A DNA stretch of 64,000 bases from positions 1 to 64,000 of the forward strand of contig NZ_CABHWW010000033.1 of the NCBI RefSeq assembly GCF_902170305.1, read 5' to 3'. The notes under the pieces were generated by a model, which worked only from the letters and a program-made list of their open reading frames with translations, had not been told where the DNA came from and searched no databases. The position numbers were made by a program, and so were the translations under genes. How positions within the stretch are numbered: the stretch's first letter is position 1; the number at the start of each line of letters is the position of its first letter. This DNA is from Yersinia alsatica. GTDB taxonomy: Bacteria; Pseudomonadota; Gammaproteobacteria; Enterobacterales; Enterobacteriaceae. Positions 57,490 to 64,000 of the stretch are shown piece after piece.

Positions 57490-58299
57490 ATGTTACAAGC
57501 CGAACGCTATAAAATCATTTGTAGCCATGTACAGCAGCAAGGATCGGCGCTGGTGACTGAGTTATCTGTCTTGTGCCAAGTCTCGCAAGAAACTATCCGC
57601 CGCGACCTAACGGTGCTGGAGAAAAAGCAAAAACTGATCCGTAGTTTTGGTGGAGCAGTGGCGCTAGATGGCCCTGATCTATCGATCATTGATATCAAAG
57701 AGAGCAACTACAGCCTTAATGCTATTGATCGGGCCGAGTCATTCCGTAAGCGTACGGAGGAACATCCTGATATTAAAATGAAAATTGCAAAATCCGCATT
57801 ACAGTTTATCCATCCGGGAGACTGTATTTTACTGGATAACAGTAGCTCTTGCTGGTTTCTGGCACGGCAAATTCCAGATATTGAAATCACCGTCGTGACT
57901 AATTCAGTGAAGATTATTCAGGCGCTGGCTTGCCGTGACAAGGTGCGGATTATTGGCATCGGCGGTGAATACTCAGCGCGCCACGATGACTTCCATGGCC
58001 CGGTGGCAGAAAATGCCATTCGCAATTTTCAGATCAATACCTTTTTCTTCTCTTGCCAAGGGATTAATCAAGAGAGTGGCGTTCGCGACGGCAATGATAT
58101 TAATGCGAAATTAAAGCAAGTGATGCTACAAGTCTCGGGGCAAAAAATATTATTGGCTGACTCCAGTAAATTTGACCAGTACGCATTTTGTAAAATATGT
58201 ATGTTGGATGAAGTTGATATTCTTATTACTAACCGATTAAGTTCGCAAAATTATCGTAGTGATAATCCTAAATTAAATATCATTGAATCAGATAAATAA
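57490..58299 (+). CDS. DeoR-family regulator, FucR-like paralogue
   Basis: A 269-residue regulator with the DeoR HTH (SALVTELSVLCQVSQETIRRDLTVLEKKQKLIRSFGGAVA) and sensor domain (CILLDNSSSCWFLARQIPDIEITVVTNSVKIIQAL; INTFFFSCQGINQESGVRDG). It resembles FucR 2 kb upstream in both domains but has a longer linker and C terminus, so the two are probably paralogues with different inducers. The start MLQAERYK follows GAGG; an in-frame ATG 14 codons earlier is rejected. It heads the transport operon that follows. Confidence 0.88.
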   Translation: MLQAERYKIICSHVQQQGSALVTELSVLCQVSQETIRRDLTVLEKKQKLIRSFGGAVALDGPDLSIIDIKESNYSLNAIDRAESFRKRTEEHPDIKMKIAKSALQFIHPGDCILLDNSSSCWFLARQIPDIEITVVTNSVKIIQALACRDKVRIIGIGGEYSARHDDFHGPVAENAIRNFQINTFFFSCQGINQESGVRDGNDINAKLKQVMLQVSGQKILLADSSKFDQYAFCKICMLDEVDILITNRLSSQNYRSDNPKLNIIESDK

Positions 58300-58444
58300 C
58301 AGATTATTCATTGAAATAATAGCGTCAACACCAGAGAAAACAGTCACACAATAAGAATAAGCCAAGCAGATTTTACTTTTTCTTTATATGAGGAAAAGTT
58401 GAGTGTCTTGATGCTTACTAATGATTCTTTCAGAGGATTTAATA

Positions 58445-59449
58445 ATGAAAAAGTTACTCTTACCCTGCTTAATAACCACATTAATAGCTTCCCATGCCGC
58501 TTGGGCGGATGACAGCAAAGTGCCGCAAAAAGCCAACAAACCTTTCACCATGGGGGTAGTGGTAAAAGTGGGGGGGATTCCCTGGTTCAATGTGATGGAA
58601 CAAGGCATTAAGGAAGAAGGCCAGGCGCTGGGTGTCAATGCCTGGCAAGTCGGGCCAACCACCGCAGATCCGGCAGAGCAAGTGCGCGCCATTGAAGACT
58701 TGATTGCCAAGAAAGTCGATGTCATTGGCGTGGTGCCTAATGATGCCAAAGTCCTGGAACCAGTGCTGAAACGGGCGCAAGAAGCCGGTATTAAAGTCAT
58801 TACTCACGAATCGCCTGGGCAAATCAATGCCGATTGGGATTTTGAGTTGCTCGATACCCAAACCATGGGTGCTAACCATATGAAAGATATGGCGCAATGC
58901 ATGGGTGAAGAAGGCAAATATGCCATGTTCGTCGGCAGCCTAACCGTACCATTGGTGAATGAGTGGGCAGATGCCGCCATTGCTTACCAGAAAGCGCATT
59001 ATCCGAAGATGGTGCTGGTTGAAGACCGTTTCGGCGTTGCGGAGTCAGTGGATGATTCCATGCGTACTGCCAATGACTTGCTCTCTAAACATAAAGATCT
59101 AAAAGGCATTATGTCATTCGGCTCACAAGGCCCAATTGGTGCTGGCCGTGCCATTGATAAACGTAAGAAAAATGACACTACCTGCGTATTCGGCACATTT
59201 ACCCCGGGCCAGGGTATCAAGCTGTTAGAAAAAGGAGCCATTGATGGTGGCTATATTTCTAACCCAATGGTTGCCGGTAAGGTGTTTGTGCAGGTGGCGA
59301 CGGCCATGATGAACGGCGAGCCGATCAAAGACGGCGTCAAGCTGGGTGATATGGGCGAAATCAAAACTAAGGGGAATACCATCCTCAGTGATAACCCGGA
59401 AAAACTGGACATTGAAAACACCAAACGTCTGGTCAAGCTTGGTTTATAA
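58445..59449 (+). CDS. Periplasmic sugar-binding protein (Peripla_BP_4, RhaS/LsrB-like)
   Basis: A 334-residue periplasmic-binding protein with the signal peptide MKKLLLPCLITTLIASHAAWA. The mature protein has MGVVVKVGGIPWFNVMEQGIKEEGQ, VIGVVPNDAKVLEPVLKRAQEAGIKVITHESPGQ and TFTPGQGIKLLEKGAIDGGYISNPMVAGKV, patterns of the RhaS/LsrB branch. The start follows AGAGGA. It is the first transport gene of the operon with the ATPase and two permeases. Annotation pipelines may call this an autoinducer-2 binder, but the neighbouring epimerases argue for a pentose or ketopentose. Confidence 0.85.
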   Translation: MKKLLLPCLITTLIASHAAWADDSKVPQKANKPFTMGVVVKVGGIPWFNVMEQGIKEEGQALGVNAWQVGPTTADPAEQVRAIEDLIAKKVDVIGVVPNDAKVLEPVLKRAQEAGIKVITHESPGQINADWDFELLDTQTMGANHMKDMAQCMGEEGKYAMFVGSLTVPLVNEWADAAIAYQKAHYPKMVLVEDRFGVAESVDDSMRTANDLLSKHKDLKGIMSFGSQGPIGAGRAIDKRKKNDTTCVFGTFTPGQGIKLLEKGAIDGGYISNPMVAGKVFVQVATAMMNGEPIKDGVKLGDMGEIKTKGNTILSDNPEKLDIENTKRLVKLGL

Positions 59450-59542
59450 GCAAAACGCTAACTAGCCAGTATCGCCGGGTGCTCACCTGCCCGGCTCTTA
59501 TTTCGGCCCGTCGTGTTGGGCCGTTTTCCGGGGAACTGCACG

Positions 59543-61057
59543 ATGACTTATATTTCTGATGCTGATAAAGAAGTGCCGCTTATCACGCTAAAAGAGCTAT
59601 CAAAAAGCTTTGGCGGACATCAGGCACTTAAAAATATCACTCTGACGTTGAATAAAGGCGAAGTGCACTGTCTGGCCGGCGCCAATGGCTGCGGCAAAAG
59701 TACGCTAATAAAAACCATCAGTGGGGTCTATGCCCCTGATGATGGTAGTGAAATTATTATCGACGGTAAATCACACCCTCGTTTAACCCCAGATCGCGCC
59801 CGCGATTTAGGGGTGCAAGTTATCTATCAAGACTTGTCGCTGTTTCCTAATCTAACCGTGGCGGAAAACATTGCTTTCGAATACAACCTAAAAGGCTATT
59901 TTGGTTGGTTCAGCAAAGCCAAAATCAAACAGAAAGCGGGCCAGATTTTACAAGAATTGGCCTTTAGCATTGATCCTAATGCACTGGTGCAGAACCTCCC
60001 CATTGCTCAGCGTCAGCAAGTCGCTATCTGCCGCGCTCTGGTCGCTGATGCCCGCCTGGTCATTATGGATGAGCCGACCGCCTCTCTTACCCGCACAGAA
60101 GTGAACCAGTTATTGCGCACAGTGAATTACCTGCGCGACAAGAACATTACCGTGGTGTTTGTCAGCCACCGCCTGGATGAAGTGAAAGAAATTTCAGACC
60201 GGATCACCGTGATTAGGGATGGCGAGAAAGTGGGAACTTGGCAAGCCTCTGAGCTTTCTGTGGGGCGGATTACCGAGTTAATGACCGGCTTGACCATTAC
60301 CCATGAGCAGAAATTACCGAATGCTGAGCTGGGCAAGGTGGTATTGCAGTTGGATAAGCTGTGTCGTAAAGGGCAGTTTGAGGATATTTCCTTTAGCTTA
60401 CATCGCGGTGAAGTCTTAGGGCTATGCGGTTTGCTTGGCTCTGGGCGCACTGAATTGGCCCTAAGTCTGTTTGGTATCACTCGCCCGGATAGTGGCGAAA
60501 TATCTATTGATGGCCATCCTGTTCATATCAAAAACAATACCCGAGCCATTGATTTGGGTATTGGTTATGTCTCTGAAGATCGCCTGACACTGGGGGCCGT
60601 GCTGCCGCAATCGGTCGCCGACAATATGATGCTGTCGATTCTGCAGCGTATCCGCACCCCGCTCTATCTCATTGATGAGGTTAAGAAAGAGGCTTTGGTG
60701 CAAGAGTGGGTAAAAGATTTAGACATTAAAGTCACCAATCCTGATAACCCGCTCTCGACCTTATCCGGGGGGAATCAGCAAAAAGTGGTATTGGCGAAAT
60801 GGATCCTGACCAAACCTAAAGTTTTGATTCTTGACTCCCCCACCGTCGGGGTCGATATCGGTGCAAAAGACAGTATTTATAAGTTGATTCACCGCCTTTC
60901 TGGTGTCGGTATCTCGGTATTGCTTATCTCCGATGAGGTACCGGAAGCCTATTACAACTGTGACCGCATCCTGCATATGAAACAGGGGCGCATCGTCAAT
61001 GAATTAATCCCGAATCAAATTACTGAACAACAGCTTGCGGAGGCCATCAATGCTTAA
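59543..61057 (+). CDS. Sugar ABC transporter ATPase with two nucleotide-binding domains
   Basis: A 504-residue tandem ATPase. Domain one has Walker A GANGCGKSTLIK, signature IAQRQQVAICRALV and Walker B LVIMDEPTASLT. Domain two has a degenerate P-loop GLLGSGRTELAL, signature LSGGNQQKVVLAKWI and Walker B VLILDSPTVGVDIG in which the catalytic Glu is replaced by Ser. That makes one ATP site inactive or structural, as in other members of this class. The start MTYISDAD is taken because GGGGA lies before it; the longest frame begins ten codons upstream. It overlaps the first permease gene by 8 bp. Confidence 0.92.
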   Translation: MTYISDADKEVPLITLKELSKSFGGHQALKNITLTLNKGEVHCLAGANGCGKSTLIKTISGVYAPDDGSEIIIDGKSHPRLTPDRARDLGVQVIYQDLSLFPNLTVAENIAFEYNLKGYFGWFSKAKIKQKAGQILQELAFSIDPNALVQNLPIAQRQQVAICRALVADARLVIMDEPTASLTRTEVNQLLRTVNYLRDKNITVVFVSHRLDEVKEISDRITVIRDGEKVGTWQASELSVGRITELMTGLTITHEQKLPNAELGKVVLQLDKLCRKGQFEDISFSLHRGEVLGLCGLLGSGRTELALSLFGITRPDSGEISIDGHPVHIKNNTRAIDLGIGYVSEDRLTLGAVLPQSVADNMMLSILQRIRTPLYLIDEVKKEALVQEWVKDLDIKVTNPDNPLSTLSGGNQQKVVLAKWILTKPKVLILDSPTVGVDIGAKDSIYKLIHRLSGVGISVLLISDEVPEAYYNCDRILHMKQGRIVNELIPNQITEQQLAEAINA

Positions 61058-62039
61058 TCTCAGCAAACTCAAACCGCAATCCGTTGAAGGGTGGCTGGCC
61101 TGGGTCATCGTCATTATGTTGGCCCTGTTCTCCCTGCTTAGCAGTGAATTTCTCTCCATCCAAAACTTGCTAGATCTGACCGAAAGCTATGCTGTCACCG
61201 GCGTTTTTGCCCTCGGTCTGTTCGTGGTGCTGGTCACTGGCGGTATTGATATCTCCTTTGCTGCCGTGGCCTCCGTGGTGCAATACGTGGTGGCATCCTT
61301 GCTACTCAATGATGTGATTGCCAGCCCGATATTGTGTCTGGTTATCGCTATCTCCATCGGTGTGCTGCTCGGGTTTGTTAATGCGGTACTGATTTACTAC
61401 CTGAATATCGTTTCCATCATCATCACCATCAGTATGCAATCGCTGCTGTTTGGCATGCTGATGTGGATAACCAATGGCCACAGTATTTATGACTTACCGG
61501 ACTGGTGGATAACTCAGCGCTCCATTCTGCCGTTTACCTTTAACGGCGAGAGTTACCAGATTGGTTTGCCATTGGTCATCATGCTCGCCATCGCCCTGCT
61601 CACTTGGGTGCTATTGAATAAAACCCACATTGGCCGTCAATTATATGCCGTCGGAGGCAGCCCAGAATCCGCCCGCCGTATCGGTATCCGCGTGTCACTC
61701 CTTTATCTGTTTGCCTATGGCTATTTGGGGGCAACAGCAGCAATCGGCGGCATGTTGCAGACCTACCGCATGAGTGAAGTGGTGCCGAGTGCCTTGGTGG
61801 GCGGTGAGTTGGATGTTCTGGCCGCAGCAGTCTTAGGCGGAGCCAGCTTGTCCGGCGGACGTGGCTCGGTGGTTGGCACACTGATGGGCGTCTTCCTGAT
61901 TGGTATCTTGAAAAATGGCCTCAACCTGATCGGCGTTTCCAGTTACTTCGTCAACATTGTGATTGGCATGGTGATCATCGCCGCCATTTGCGTCACCCAT
62001 TATAAGAAGCGCAAAGAAACTGACGTTGGCTTTGTCTGA
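61050..62039 (+). CDS. Sugar ABC transporter permease 1 (RbsC family)
   Basis: A 329-residue inner-membrane permease with about nine segments. It has GVFALGLFVVLVTGGIDISFAAVASVVQYV, the loop motif AVGGSPESARRIGIRVS and the conserved LAAAVLGGASLSGGRGSVVGTLMGVFLIG. The start is the ATG that overlaps the ATPase stop, after CGGAGG. It pairs with a second permease 11 bp downstream, so the channel is a heterodimer as in LsrC/LsrD-type systems. Confidence 0.9.
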   Translation: MLNLSKLKPQSVEGWLAWVIVIMLALFSLLSSEFLSIQNLLDLTESYAVTGVFALGLFVVLVTGGIDISFAAVASVVQYVVASLLLNDVIASPILCLVIAISIGVLLGFVNAVLIYYLNIVSIIITISMQSLLFGMLMWITNGHSIYDLPDWWITQRSILPFTFNGESYQIGLPLVIMLAIALLTWVLLNKTHIGRQLYAVGGSPESARRIGIRVSLLYLFAYGYLGATAAIGGMLQTYRMSEVVPSALVGGELDVLAAAVLGGASLSGGRGSVVGTLMGVFLIGILKNGLNLIGVSSYFVNIVIGMVIIAAICVTHYKKRKETDVGFV

Positions 62040-62050
62040 CAGGGGCATTT

Positions 62051-63097
62051 ATGAAAAAGAATACATTTTTCCATCTCGACGGCACCATCTCCGGCTTGTT
62101 GGGTATTTGCTGTCTGGCAACACTGGCTTTCAGTCTGGCAATGCCCGGTCGTTTCTTTACTGAAAATACCTTTTTGAGTATCGCTTTCCAGCTACCGGAA
62201 CTGGGGCTGCTGACCTTTGCCATGTTCGTCCCGATGCTCAGTGGCGGGCTAAACCTCTCCATCATTGGCACCGCTAACTTGACCGGCCTGTTTATGGCCT
62301 GGCTGCTTATCCAATATGTTCCGGCGGATGCCAGTACCACCACACAGCTGATGTGGCTGGTGCTGGCCCTGCTGGGCGCGGCAGTGATTGCCGTCATTAT
62401 CGGCACCTTGACTGGGCTGATGATCTCCCGCATTGGTGCTCACCCCATTCTGGTAACACTGGGTAGTATGACCATTATTAGCGGTATTGGGGTTTATCTG
62501 ACGAAAGGGGCGGCACTCAGCGGCATGCCGCCCATCGTGCGCAGCATGGGGTCAGAGGTGGTGATGGGCATTCCTATTCCGATGATTATTTTTATCGTCG
62601 CCTCACTCGTCCTGGCACTGTTACTTGGGAAAACACGGCTGGGTAAAACCATCTATATGTGCGGCAGCAATATCAATGCCACTTGGTTCAGCGGCATTCG
62701 CACGGATCGGGTGATGATAGCCATCTACTCCATCTCCAGCCTGTTATGTGTGCTGGCGGGCCTGATCATGATGTCGCGCTTTAACTCTGCGCGCATGGGA
62801 TATGGCGACTCTTATCTATTACTTACCGTACTGGCCATTGTGCTGGGTGGCACCAATCCGTTCGGCGGTGTTGGGAAAGTCAGCCATGTGTTTTGTGCGC
62901 TGCTGGTATTACAGGTCATCGCCACCGGCCTAAGCCTCTTGGGTGTCAGTTTGCACTTCAATCTGGCGGTCTGGGGTATCACGCTTATCTTCGCTCTGGC
63001 CTTTAAGTTCTTCAAAGAGAAATGGAAATCCAAGCGAGCTATGAGAAATAACCGATTGAAACACTTGAATGCGATTGCAACAGGGAGAGCCAAATGA
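62051..63097 (+). CDS. Sugar ABC transporter permease 2 (RbsC family)
   Basis: A 348-residue permease of the same family as its neighbour but divergent in sequence. It has MFVPMLSGGLNLSIIGTANLTGLFMAWL, MCGSNINATWFSGIRTDRVM and LAIVLGGTNPFGGVGKVSHVFCALLVLQVI, with the usual SGGRG motif replaced by FGGVG. A basic C-terminal tail follows. It overlaps the next gene by 4 bp (ATGA), indicating co-translation with the 3-epimerase. Confidence 0.88.
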   Translation: MKKNTFFHLDGTISGLLGICCLATLAFSLAMPGRFFTENTFLSIAFQLPELGLLTFAMFVPMLSGGLNLSIIGTANLTGLFMAWLLIQYVPADASTTTQLMWLVLALLGAAVIAVIIGTLTGLMISRIGAHPILVTLGSMTIISGIGVYLTKGAALSGMPPIVRSMGSEVVMGIPIPMIIFIVASLVLALLLGKTRLGKTIYMCGSNINATWFSGIRTDRVMIAIYSISSLLCVLAGLIMMSRFNSARMGYGDSYLLLTVLAIVLGGTNPFGGVGKVSHVFCALLVLQVIATGLSLLGVSLHFNLAVWGITLIFALAFKFFKEKWKSKRAMRNNRLKHLNAIATGRAK

Positions 63098-63978
63098 CGC
63101 GAATTCATCCTTTGGGAATATATGAAAAAGCACTGCCTGCGGGAATCAGTTGGGTTGAAAAGCTGGCTGTAGCGAAATCCTGTGGCTTTGATTTTGTCGA
63201 GATGTCGGTGGATGAAAGCGACCAGCGGCTGGCACGTCTGGAATGGAGCCGCGAGGAGCGAATGGCCGTGATTAATGCTATCCAGCAGACGGGAGTCAGA
63301 ATCCCCACCTTATGTCTGTCGGCACATCGTCGCTATCCCTTTGGTAGCCGTGACGCCGCCACCCGTGAGCAAGCGCGCACTATCATGTTGCAAGCTATTC
63401 GGCTGGCACAAGATCTGGGGATTCGGACCATTCAATTGGCGGGATATGACGTTTATTACGAACCACAAGATAGCGACACCATCAGCCGCTTTGAAGCAGG
63501 TATGGCGTGGGCCGCACAACAAGCCGCAGCAGCCCAAGTGATGTGCGCAGTAGAAATCATGGATACCCAGTTTATGAATTCCATCAGTAAGTGGAAAGCT
63601 TTGGACCGCAAAATTGGCTCGCCGTGGTTTACCGTATATCCCGACATCGGCAATCTTACTGCATGGGGCAATGAAGTCGATTCCGAGCTGGCAAGTGGTA
63701 TCGATCGCATTGCCGCCATCCACCTGAAAGACACTTATGCCGTCACCGCCGATTGCCCGGGGCAATTTCGTGATGTGCCATTCGGTGAAGGCTGCGTCGA
63801 CTTTGTTAATCTGTTTAAGACCTTGCGGCGTCTGAACTATCGCGGCACATTCTTGATAGAGATGTGGACCGAAAAATCAGCCGAGCCTTTGCTAGAAATC
63901 ATCCATGCCCGCCACTGGATTGAAGACAAAATGCGTCTGGCTGGCTGGGGTAACGATGTTCTGCGAGCGGTACGCTAA
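63094..63978 (+). CDS. ulaE: L-xylulose-5-phosphate 3-epimerase (UlaE/SgbU family)
   Basis: Converts L-xylulose 5-phosphate to L-ribulose 5-phosphate, the substrate of the divergent AraD-family enzyme. The 294-residue TIM-barrel protein begins MTRIHPLGIYEKALPAGISWVEKLAVAKSCGFDFVEMSVDESD and keeps LCLSAHRRYPFGSRD, IRTIQLAGYDVYYE, AVEIMDTQFMNSISKWKALD, YPDIGNLTAWG, AAIHLKDT and GTFLIEMWTEKS, with the metal-binding Glu, Asp, His and Glu. It is about 8 residues longer than the E. coli proteins. Co-translated with the transporter. Confidence 0.93.
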   Translation: MTRIHPLGIYEKALPAGISWVEKLAVAKSCGFDFVEMSVDESDQRLARLEWSREERMAVINAIQQTGVRIPTLCLSAHRRYPFGSRDAATREQARTIMLQAIRLAQDLGIRTIQLAGYDVYYEPQDSDTISRFEAGMAWAAQQAAAAQVMCAVEIMDTQFMNSISKWKALDRKIGSPWFTVYPDIGNLTAWGNEVDSELASGIDRIAAIHLKDTYAVTADCPGQFRDVPFGEGCVDFVNLFKTLRRLNYRGTFLIEMWTEKSAEPLLEIIHARHWIEDKMRLAGWGNDVLRAVR

Positions 63979-63987
63979 GGAGCCATA

Positions 63988-64000
63988 ATGAGCCACTATT
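63988..64000 (+). CDS. Start of a further operon gene, probably a sugar kinase (partial)
   Basis: An ATG preceded by an ideal AAGGAG (63977-63982) opens a frame MSHY... that is cut by the window edge after four codons. Position after the 3-epimerase, and the start of E. coli L-xylulose/L-lyxose kinase LyxK (MTQYWLGLDCGG), suggest an FGGY kinase making L-xylulose 5-phosphate. Only four codons are visible, so the assignment rests on context. Confidence 0.4.

Noticed and set aside
58445-59449. Binding protein as an autoinducer-2 receptor (LsrB), tempting because luxS is in the window
   Set aside because: No lsrK, lsrR, lsrF or lsrG-like genes are adjacent. The operon instead holds pentose-phosphate epimerases, and luxS is 38 kb away in the core.

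Overview
The window is chromosomal DNA of an enterobacterium, almost certainly a Yersinia of the enterocolitica-like group. Every housekeeping protein reads as a close relative of its E. coli counterpart, and the gene order (rrn leader-clpB-pgeF-rluD-bamD-raiA-pheA-tyrA-aroF, rpsP-rimM-trmD-rplS, ffh, ypjD, yfjD, luxS-micA-gshA, yqaAB, tRNA-Arg/tRNA-Ser, csrA, alaS, recX-recA, pncC) is the enterobacterial core order. The intergenic repeats look like dispersed repeats of Yersinia, as far as I can recall them. Genus is an inference from gene order and sequence resemblance; species cannot be fixed by eye.

Layout. 1-387: promoter P1, promoter P2 and the boxA leader of an rRNA operon on the minus strand, whose genes lie off the left edge. 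388-30075: conserved core, covering heat shock (clpB with a sigma32 promoter), ribosome and tRNA maturation (rluD, raiA, rpsP, rimM, trmD, rplS, ffh), outer-membrane assembly (bamD), aromatic amino acids (pheL/pheA with a clear attenuator; aroF-tyrA with TyrR-like boxes), AI-2 synthesis (luxS), the envelope-stress sRNA MicA, glutathione synthesis (gshA), two tRNAs, csrA, alaS and the SOS genes recA/recX with a perfect-arm LexA box. Inserted in this core are an orphan BtsR-type response regulator, a DcuB-type C4-dicarboxylate carrier and a DUF481 outer-membrane protein. A 3.1-copy array of a 124-bp repeat lies between recA and recX.

30311-64000: accessory, catabolic half. (i) An eight-gene minus-strand operon (42.0-32.8 kb) encodes a ribose-type ABC importer with an unusual DUF2291 lipoprotein, a two-subunit transketolase, an FGGY sugar kinase and an L-fucose/L-arabinose-isomerase-family protein, with a SorC-type regulator converging on its end. 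An aldose is taken up, isomerised, phosphorylated and cleaved by a dedicated transketolase; D-apiose is my best guess for the substrate. (ii) A solitary XRE-type DNA-binding protein with a 20-bp palindromic operator. (iii) dmsABC plus the chaperone gene dmsD for anaerobic DMSO respiration, with an FNR-like box. (iv) A complete L-fucose regulon: fucAO on the minus strand and fucPIKUR on the plus strand, with CRP-like sites and repeated FucR-like half-sites between them. (v) A pentose-type operon: AraD-family 4-epimerase, divergent DeoR-type regulator, binding protein, ABC ATPase, two permeases, UlaE-type 3-epimerase and the first codons of a further gene, probably a kinase. This set fits uptake of a pentose or ketopentose processed through L-xylulose 5-phosphate to D-xylulose 5-phosphate.

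Together the accessory half adds plant- and mucus-sugar use and anaerobic respiration to the core. FucO, DmsABC and the DcuB-like carrier are all typical of growth without oxygen. The least described parts are the transketolase operon and its RNA and operator structures, the L-xylulose-type ABC operon, the solo XRE gene and the repeat array beside recA.
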